64,000 nt of DNA from contig JADEYG010000007.1 of assembly GCA_016906335.1 (NCBI GenBank), forward strand, positions 2,186,001 to 2,250,000, given 5' to 3'. Positions 59,001 through 64,000 of the stretch are shown in pieces. Position 1 is the stretch's first letter. Each line of letters starts with the position of its first letter. The translations under genes were made by a program, and so were the position numbers. The notes beneath the pieces are model-generated. The model had not been told where the DNA came from. It did not search any database and worked only from the letters and a program-made list of their open reading frames with translations. This DNA is from Novakomyces olei. Lineage: Eukaryota > Ascomycota > Novakomycetes > Novakomycetales > Novakomycetaceae.

Positions 59001-60221
59001 AGAGCGTATCTCAAAGTTCAGACCTCGCTCGACAAGTATTGTCATGGAGAGAAGATTGATGGGCAGAGCTGGCACATAAAGTACGTTGCCAAATGTGAGT
59101 TGCGTTACCACACCACTTGGCTTGCGCACATTGAGTGTGACGTTGCCAACTCCTAGGGCCGGAGTCTTGCCTGACCCCGTCTCCACCCACTGATTGTTCG
59201 TGGGCTTAAGGTTCGTAATCCAAGCTGGACTGTTACACATGTGCTGTGTAGCACCTGAGTCCACAATCCATGCCGTTGTATTTGGCACTGCCGTAAAAGA
59301 AGAAACTTGCGCAGAGGCAACAAACGTCTTGGTCGCCTCCTTCGGCCCCCTTTTTGTAACTCCTGGTCTCTTTTCGGGGAACCTTTTCCAACAATTTTCC
59401 GAGAGATGTCCAGTCTTGTTGCAGAAACTGCACTGGTCCCTTTTCTTGTAGTTGGCTCCTTTGGCGACTAATGCCAATTCGGAGTCTGCAACCCGGCCAC
59501 GACTGTGATTTAGAAAGCGTTCTATTATCACGTCAAGGTCTAGTGGGTTCTTTACGTCGTAGGTGTCTTTTTGTATTTGGACAAACTGACTATACTCCAT
59601 TTCTATACCAGTAAGGAAAGTATAAATTTGTGTATATCTTCCGACCTTTTCCCCTGCAGACTCAAAGGTTTCTAGGCGGTCGACGAACTTACGGCAGTAC
59701 TCCTCTGGAGTTCTAGCCTGTTCACTGGGGAGTCTCAGGCTGAAGAAATTTTGGTAGCAAGTACCGACGTAGGAGAAACCTGCCTGCGCATATTCCCTTT
59801 TCAAAAGTCTCCAAACTTCCTTGGGACTTGTAAGTCTTTTCACACGTCTGTTGATTTCAACAGATATATTACTCAAGATGTAGCTTAGAGCTAGGGAGCA
59901 GTTGCGCTTCCAGGTGGCTAGCTCATCGCTTACATCCTCGTAATCGTCGTCGGAGAGGATAGACGCCGTGTCGTCCTCGATCTCGGCCGTCTTTTCGTCC
60001 TTCACTTCCTTGACTTTCTTCTCTGGCTCCTTAATTCGGCCAGAGACGTAACCAAACAAGCCAAGCCCATTGAGATGGGCCTTCATGTTCTGCGCCCATA
60101 TATCGTAGTTTTCAGAGCCTCGGAGCTTCTGAAAAGAGATTTTCGTAGGGGCTGTTTGAGCAGAGTAGCTGCTATTTCCTTGAGGCTGAGCAGGCATATT
60201 CAGTGGTGCGTCTGTTTCCAT
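56052..60221 (-). CDS. copia gag-pol polyprotein
   Basis: One frame of 1389 aa in the retrotransposon. Gag part of the UBN2/copia type (YDIWAQNMKAHLNGLGLFGY), zinc knuckle CSFCNKTGHLSENCW, aspartic protease WIVDSGATQHMC, GAG-pre-integrase (WHKRYGHAS), integrase core (MDLMGPM, TDGGLEF, NGMAERSNG), a Pro/Thr-rich linker, reverse transcriptase (KYKARWVVKGY, LYGLKQSPREW) and RNase H (HTDSDWAGD, SSTEAEYVGL). The order protease-integrase-RT-RNase H places it in Ty1/copia (Pseudoviridae), not Ty3. Gag and Pol share one frame, as in several plant and insect copia elements, rather than the Ty1 frameshift layout. Confidence 0.97.
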   Translation of the reverse strand: METDAPLNMPAQPQGNSSYSAQTAPTKISFQKLRGSENYDIWAQNMKAHLNGLGLFGYVSGRIKEPEKKVKEVKDEKTAEIEDDTASILSDDDYEDVSDELATWKRNCSLALSYILSNISVEINRRVKRLTSPKEVWRLLKREYAQAGFSYVGTCYQNFFSLRLPSEQARTPEEYCRKFVDRLETFESAGEKVGRYTQIYTFLTGIEMEYSQFVQIQKDTYDVKNPLDLDVIIERFLNHSRGRVADSELALVAKGANYKKRDQCSFCNKTGHLSENCWKRFPEKRPGVTKRGPKEATKTFVASAQVSSFTAVPNTTAWIVDSGATQHMCNSPAWITNLKPTNNQWVETGSGKTPALGVGNVTLNVRKPSGVVTQLTFGNVLYVPALPINLLSMTILVERGLNFEIRSEGPLVRHAGEDEVLTKLISYKGHWMLDCIGQPTSKNQSKDEATALIVATENVWHKRYGHASAKTISQTANHVIGMDIAPALEPEGACTVCELSKSHRTVHRQTLERATEKLDRVYMDLMGPMSQISRDGYRYVIILTDEVSRFRWIIPLTSKTASSVLSAIKLWTEFIKNYFKAMPKSIRTDGGLEFTSAQPWLTSLGVKIENTVPYTPEQNGMAERSNGLISEKARALSIGGCLKEDMWYAAMETATYLLNVQFTKTLNMTPHEALYGTLPRVDHIKVYGCRVYVHIPHEKRVKSDKLGSRAQIGKLVGYESHTIYKIQLPSGQTTRSSHVRFDENTIDDYTGNNISSPPNFQVPDEENAALSPLLTPLPLQQPEGEDSDKVTITEGPPTTTAADRSEEDSSNNEKIQQASNTHAEPEQANNTHAEPEQQLTIISEAPVPSLRRSARLNETQKSLLTVAHAVYIEPQTLREALESPQAREWTEACHAELKSLDKNETWTLVNKSDIEKGKHVLKGKWVFKIKRDTEGNVQKYKARWVVKGYLQKEGIDYQETFAPVVHTATWRMVLAIVAFKDLECDQMDFETAFLNAQVQEEVYVEQPVGFETGKDQVCKLRKTLYGLKQSPREWYKCLRQMFRQLGFIPLKSDNSVFVRDENEIILAHTDDLLVIAATESKLADIKKEIKTAYVAKDLGPANLFVGIQIVRDRKHRSIELKQEHYVTNMLERFGMMDCKAIETPMAEDREAIGGQPESEPTKEMQTQYQQLIGSLLFASTQTRPDIAYAVNTLARHMHRPSEEHLTAAKRVLRYLKGTKTYSIKYRFSKDNMDLKVHTDSDWAGDPDTRRSCSGFILLAGGGPVSWRSTLQTTVALSSTEAEYVGLSISGQEVLWAQQLLLELNYNEDDRLPMIVLEDNQGAIALAKNPQFHRRTKHVAIRWHFVRELTESERIKIKYIPTARMAADGLTKPLRKLLFKNFTKLVGVSE

Positions 60222-60314
60222 TATGACAGGATTGTCAGGTGATAAGGGAGAACAGAATTAATTAAACGATAGTGCTTTTTGGATAGCAAAAAATTTTTGT
60301 TGGCTCTGAAGGCT

Positions 60315-60334
60315 AACGATCCAGGCTCATAACC
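60315..60334 (-). other. primer binding site, matches the anticodon arm of initiator tRNA-Met
   Basis: Just inside the 5' LTR the plus strand reads GATCCAGGCTCATAACC, which resembles the anticodon stem-loop of fungal initiator tRNA-Met (GGGCUCAUAACCC). This is the half-tRNA priming known for Drosophila copia, not priming by the tRNA 3' end. Confidence 0.65.
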
Positions 60335-60488
60335 TGTTGAACTTTTGTGTTAAATTTACTAATTCTAGCTACAACCTATATAAATAATTGTATGTGAGTA
60401 TAGGCTTCATAAGCAATAGTGTGTATAAGTTGCATAAATAATAATTAGGTTTGGCCCATATTTAGATGTATTTCAACATATTCCAACA
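60335..60488 (-). repeat. 5' LTR of the copia element
   Basis: 154 bp, identical to 55834-55987; ends TGTTG...CAACA; followed outside by the target duplication ATAAT. Confidence 0.95.
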
Positions 60489-60493
60489 ATAAT

Positions 60494-62540
60494 ATTACAG
60501 ACGTACGTGGAGAGAACATCATCATAGTTCAGAGAAATCATCAAGCAAATTTGGGGAAAATCTAGCGTTAGGGCAAGCCATTTAATGGCTACCCACGTTA
60601 ATTGCAACATGAACAAGAATTGGTCTACTAATATAACAGGTTATACGATTCGTAATGAATGATACCATCAAGAATGTATAAATCTCATTTTTAATGGGGG
60701 TTGATCTAGAGAAACTAGCTGTGAATGTATCTTCTGTTTCTAGCAGATCATTTCTTTATCCCTGAGGCCTAATGGGATTAGATAGCAGTAATTAAAAACC
60801 TTACATAATTCACTATAAAGAGCATCAAGCCGCCAAATATCACAACCTACATATCTAGAGTGGAATATGTACTTAATGAATTCTTCGACTGCACCTTATT
60901 TCAATCACCGGCGCCGGTTGAAGTGCTTTAATTTCCCGCTTAATTTTCCTAGGCCCTTAACGATAATATCCAGGGTCGTAGCAATCGAGACGAGAGCCAG
61001 AAGAATAATGGAGAAAGGTCGCTGATGCTTACATGGGCTTAGAAGGTGACGGCCACTTCTTACGAGTGACAAGTCGATATAGTCGAGAATGGAAAACATG
61101 GAACGCAGTTGCAAGAAACCACCCTTTTCTTCAACAGGACAGTATGTACCGCAAATGCGGATCTAGACCAAACCGGCAAATCTGTAATACTCGAGAATAA
61201 ATCGATAATAGAGGAACCCGGTTAAAGATGCCTTGCGCCAGAGACTTTATTAACATATGCCTAATATCATGCTTGGCCAATATGGAAATAAAACGGCGAA
61301 GGCTTCACTTATTTGGGGAAAAACTAAATTAATAATTTAATTTAAAGTTAAACGTCAATTGCAAATCTGGCAGGTAAATAGAACCGAGATTTCTACGATA
61401 ATGAAAAGTAAAGATGCACCGTGAAATAGAGTCCGCCGACGAGGGTAACGGTCAATGCACCCAAGGACTCTATCGCACGGTGCAATGAAAAATTTATTTG
61501 TAAGCGCCACATGGTTGCTTTGCTGTCAAATATGCGTGTACAGATTAGTCAGCTTGACATAACGGAAAATTTAAGCAGTTGTATTGAGTTTTACCGACGC
61601 GTAGTGTAATGAATAACCGTTACCGTATGAGTGCCAAGAATAAACGTCTAGGCAATTTGTTCCGGCTCGAAATTAAATACAAGAGTTGGCTCTGAAAGTT
61701 GAGGCAGGCATGATTACTACACGTTATCGTTCAAGCGATGGATCGTTCGCGTCAAAATTTCATCTGCTTCTGTTGGAATTACTAGGCTTTTTTTACACTC
61801 AAGTCGAGCTGTATAGTACCAAAATTCTAGACTATTGTATCACTGTAAATTTTTGTTTATTTAATCTTCAAATCACAGCTTACAGACATCGTCGTCAGAG
61901 ACAACGGCAAATAATCATGTTTGAAGGCCACGGTCGGAATCGATCTAACGATTGTCAGGGTTTTCTGTAACGGTAATGAGAGCGGTTCTAATCCCAAGTG
62001 ACGTGAAAAGGAAAAAAGCGCCAGCCACGCGTACCAAAGTGTGCACCGAGAATATGCCGTACATATAATATGATTGGCTCTTAAAACACCAGGAACAAGT
62101 CCTCTTTGAGTAATGTAGTACGCACAGGGTAGAACATTATTTGCCCGATAATATATGCCTAACCTTAAAAAACCCTCACCAGTCAGTCCCCCTGCGTCTA
62201 TAATTGCCTCGAGTATAGAGTCATTTTCTATGTCCGAAAATTCAAGCTAATCTTATATGCCAAAGAATCCTCATCTAAAATTTTTACGAAATTTTAACGG
62301 CCATATTTCAACACATACAAAGCACGTTGTACAAATACTCTATTATAAATATAATCGCCCACCCGCCCCGAGCTCGCTAACCTAAACACACTCTTTCTCA
62401 ACGAGCCTTTGTGCCTACTAACATCCTACTTGTGAGGATAGTTCATTCTTTATCTCAGCAAAACGTCGGTTTCAAGAATCGTCGTCTCGATTTCTCGACT
62501 CTCTTTTCAAGCCTGTAACTCTTCTTAATTCTTCAAACAG
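60494..62540 (+). other. gene-poor region right of the retrotransposon
   Basis: About 2 kb without a recognised gene. Minus-strand frames between about 60905 and 61260 look partly coding (hydrophobic PFSIILLALVSIATTLDII and a basic end) but do not resolve into a gene. Contains the 61415-61484 inverted repeat. The rightmost 200 bp is the SUN-gene promoter and leader: TATA-like TATAAATATAA near 62343 and a pyrimidine-rich leader with CT runs. Confidence 0.5.
61415..61484. repeat. 20-bp inverted repeat (hairpin) with 30-nt loop
   Basis: Arms 61415-61434 and 61465-61484 pair over 18 of 20 positions (outer TGCACCGTG and inner ATAGAGTCC), separated by 30 nt containing a second small GGGT/ACCC pair. 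Confidence 0.85.
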
Positions 62541-62963
62541 GTACGTTATAGAAGCGCGCTCTAGTTTGTTTTTTTTAGACGAGCATTGCCGCCTCGTGTC
62601 TTTTCCACGTCTCTCTTTTCCGTGTATGGGCTCTTTTTAACAATCCGGAAAAAAACGCTTTGAGGTGCTTTGCCTTGTGAAATTCCTGTGAGCCTACACT
62701 CTCGTCTTTGTCTGGATACGCTGTCGCACCTATGCTCTTTATTTCACTACTGTACAAATCCTTAAAATTCCAGACAATTAACCAGACAATTAAATGTCTA
62801 GGATTTAATATTACTTGATTCTAATTTTAATTTTATAACTCGGCCTTGATTTTATTGAATAGCCTATATTACTTGAGTTTCACAATTATTTATATCCTTT
62901 AATGTTACTTGAATATTTCACATTTTTGTTTCCTTATTTACGTGTCTAACTCCTTGTTTACAG
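62541..62963 (+). other. 5' UTR intron of the SUN-family gene
   Basis: Donor GTACGT after TTCAAACAG and acceptor GTGTCTAACTCCTTGTTTACAG read in two parts; 423 nt, ending 27 bp before the ATG. Long leader introns are common in highly expressed fungal genes. Inferred from signals. Confidence 0.65.
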
Positions 62964-62990
62964 GCCGTCCACTCTTTCAAACACCTAAAC

Positions 62991-64000
62991 ATGCGTTCGA
63001 TTGCAATTGCTGCTGGCCTGTATGCCGCTCTTTCTCTTGCTGCACCGGCTCCGGAGTTCGCCAACCGTGTACGTCATCGCCACCACTTGCACCAACGCGA
63101 AGTGAACTATGTCTACCAGACTGTTTACGTCGACCAGTATGGAAACACTTTGACCAGCACGGCTACTGCAGATGCAGAGCAGGCGGACGCTCCGTCTACT
63201 CCCGCTGCTGTTGCAAATGTCAATGCTGCACCTTCTTCGGCTCCAGCACCAGTTTCTCAGGCCCCGGCTTCGTCTGAGGCTGAGTCCTCAGCTGCGCCCT
63301 CTACGAGCCAGCCAGCCCCTACCTCTGTGGCTGAGAGCTCTTCAGTCAGCAGCGCTGCTCCTAGCAGCAGCCCCAGCAGCAGCACTGGCTCTGGTGGAAG
63401 CTCATTCCCCGACGGTGAGATTAGCTGTGATCAATTCCCCAGCAACTATGACGGTGTTGTAGCTCTTGATTACCTCGGTTTAGGCGGATGGACCGGTATC
63501 CAGATTAACAATGGTGCCGGAGGCTCGTGCACTGAGGGAGCCTTGTGCTCTTATGCTTGTGCTCCTGGCTTGCTCAAGAGCCAATGGCCCTCTGACCAGC
63601 CGGCTGATGGCCAATCTCGCGGTGGATTGTTGTGCAAGAACGGCAAGCTCTCCCTTACACGACCTGAGGAATCAAACCTTTGCATTTCTGGCTCTGGTGC
63701 TGTTACTGCCCATAACACTTTGGGCCAGAACGTGGCTATCTGCCAGACGGACTACCCTGGCTCCGAGAGCATGGTCATCCCGAGCAATGTGGACCCTGGT
63801 TCAACTGTCGATATCGCTGTGCCTTATAGTGACAGCTACTACTCCTGGCAGGGCAAGCCTACCTCGGCTCAGTACTATGTCAACAGCGCTGGTGTTTCTC
63901 AGCAGGATGGTTGTTTGTGGGGAACCAGCTCGGAAAGCAAAGGCAACTGGGCTCCTCTTGTCTTTGGCGCCGGCTATTCTGGTGGTACTAACTGGCTTTC
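62991..64000 (+). CDS. SUN4: SUN-family cell wall beta-glucosidase-like protein (GH132), 3' end outside window
   Basis: Secreted wall protein of the Sim1/Uth1/Nca3/Sun4 family, which acts on beta-1,3-glucan in septation and wall remodelling. The frame is open from ATG 62991 to the window end, 336 codons. Signal peptide MRSIAIAAGLYAALSLAAPA, then a basic site (NRVRHRHHLHQR) that may be cleaved by Kex2, a Ser/Ala/Pro-rich linker of about 90 residues, and the SUN domain: PDGEISCDQFPSNYDGVVAL, GGWTGIQ, GGSCTEGALCSYACAPG, QWPSDQPADGQSRGGLLC, VAICQTDYPGSESMVIP, TSAQYYVNSAGVSQQDGC and GNWAPLVFGAGYSGG. The C-terminal end of the domain is missing. Which member of the family it is cannot be told. Confidence 0.95.
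   Translation, partial: MRSIAIAAGLYAALSLAAPAPEFANRVRHRHHLHQREVNYVYQTVYVDQYGNTLTSTATADAEQADAPSTPAAVANVNAAPSSAPAPVSQAPASSEAESSAAPSTSQPAPTSVAESSSVSSAAPSSSPSSSTGSGGSSFPDGEISCDQFPSNYDGVVALDYLGLGGWTGIQINNGAGGSCTEGALCSYACAPGLLKSQWPSDQPADGQSRGGLLCKNGKLSLTRPEESNLCISGSGAVTAHNTLGQNVAICQTDYPGSESMVIPSNVDPGSTVDIAVPYSDSYYSWQGKPTSAQYYVNSAGVSQQDGCLWGTSSESKGNWAPLVFGAGYSGGTNWL

Larger units (their letters stand above)
55834..60488 (-). mobile_element. Ty1/copia LTR retrotransposon, looks whole
   Basis: 4655-bp element in minus orientation with 154-bp LTRs that are identical by eye, TGTTG...CAACA ends, and a 5-bp target duplication ATAAT on both sides (55829-55833 and 60489-60493). The single coding region reads in copia order: gag, protease, integrase, reverse transcriptase, RNase H. 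Identical LTRs mean recent insertion. It sits in the gene-poor stretch between NOP16 and the SUN-family gene. Confidence 0.97.

Noticed and set aside
61980-62000. tRNA B-box-like GGTTCTAATCCC
   Set aside because: No A box, acceptor stem or anticodon arm can be fitted upstream.

Overview
The window is nuclear DNA of an ascomycete fungus. The genes are eukaryotic and fungal: SIN3, TAF2, an EDEM-type mannosidase, a SUN-family wall protein, fungal NPC2-like lipid carriers and SHY1. They are cut by many short GT-AG introns, about 48 placed here, many only 34-60 nt, with a GCTAAY/CTAAY branch site a few bases before the acceptor. RED/IK, SNU23, a Roadblock-like protein and a ribosomal protein gene with an exact HomolE-type box (AGGGTAGGGT) are retained, which suggests Taphrinomycotina or another early-branching, intron-rich lineage. 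Nothing here fixes the genus.

Left third (1-19.5 kb): the 3' part of a choline/ethanolamine phosphotransferase; RPP1 (RNase P/MRP); casein kinase 2 alpha; a 2OG-Fe(II) oxygenase; valyl-tRNA synthetase with two in-frame starts; RED/IK; the APC/C subunit CDC26; SNU23; UBC12 and RPN11 (convergent); and an ER mannosidase of the Mnl1/EDEM type whose fifth intron carries nearly 400 bp of TTTA-type microsatellite.

Middle (19.5-45 kb): TAF2, DOA1/PLAA, a SAS4-domain chromatin protein, the BMT2 rRNA methyltransferase, a small secreted protein, a vacuolar zinc transporter (ZRC1/COT1 type) and a large SIN3 corepressor with homopolymer tracts. Next come an NPC2-like lipid-transfer protein followed by a decayed tandem copy of it, and an F-box-like protein.

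Right part (45-64 kb): a Roadblock/LC7-like gene, easily missed because of its intron, is divergent from SHY1 across a promoter with a telomere-like motif. Then come the HCS1 helicase, RPS21, the AP-1 sigma subunit (first coding exon only 6 nt), a small lysine-rich membrane-anchored protein, and NOP16. About 8 kb of gene-poor DNA follows, holding one complete-looking Ty1/copia element (identical 154-bp LTRs, 5-bp target duplication). The window ends inside a SUN-family (GH132) cell-wall glycosidase gene with a long 5' UTR intron.

Most genes are unrelated housekeeping functions packed with short gaps. There are no operons, tRNA genes, rRNA genes or CRISPR that I can support. I see no clearly new multi-gene system. 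The unusual signals are splicing features (GC-AG introns, a 6-nt exon, 34-nt introns), TTAGGG/HomolE-like promoter motifs, intronic TTTA expansions, a fresh pseudogene and an unexplained 20-bp inverted repeat.
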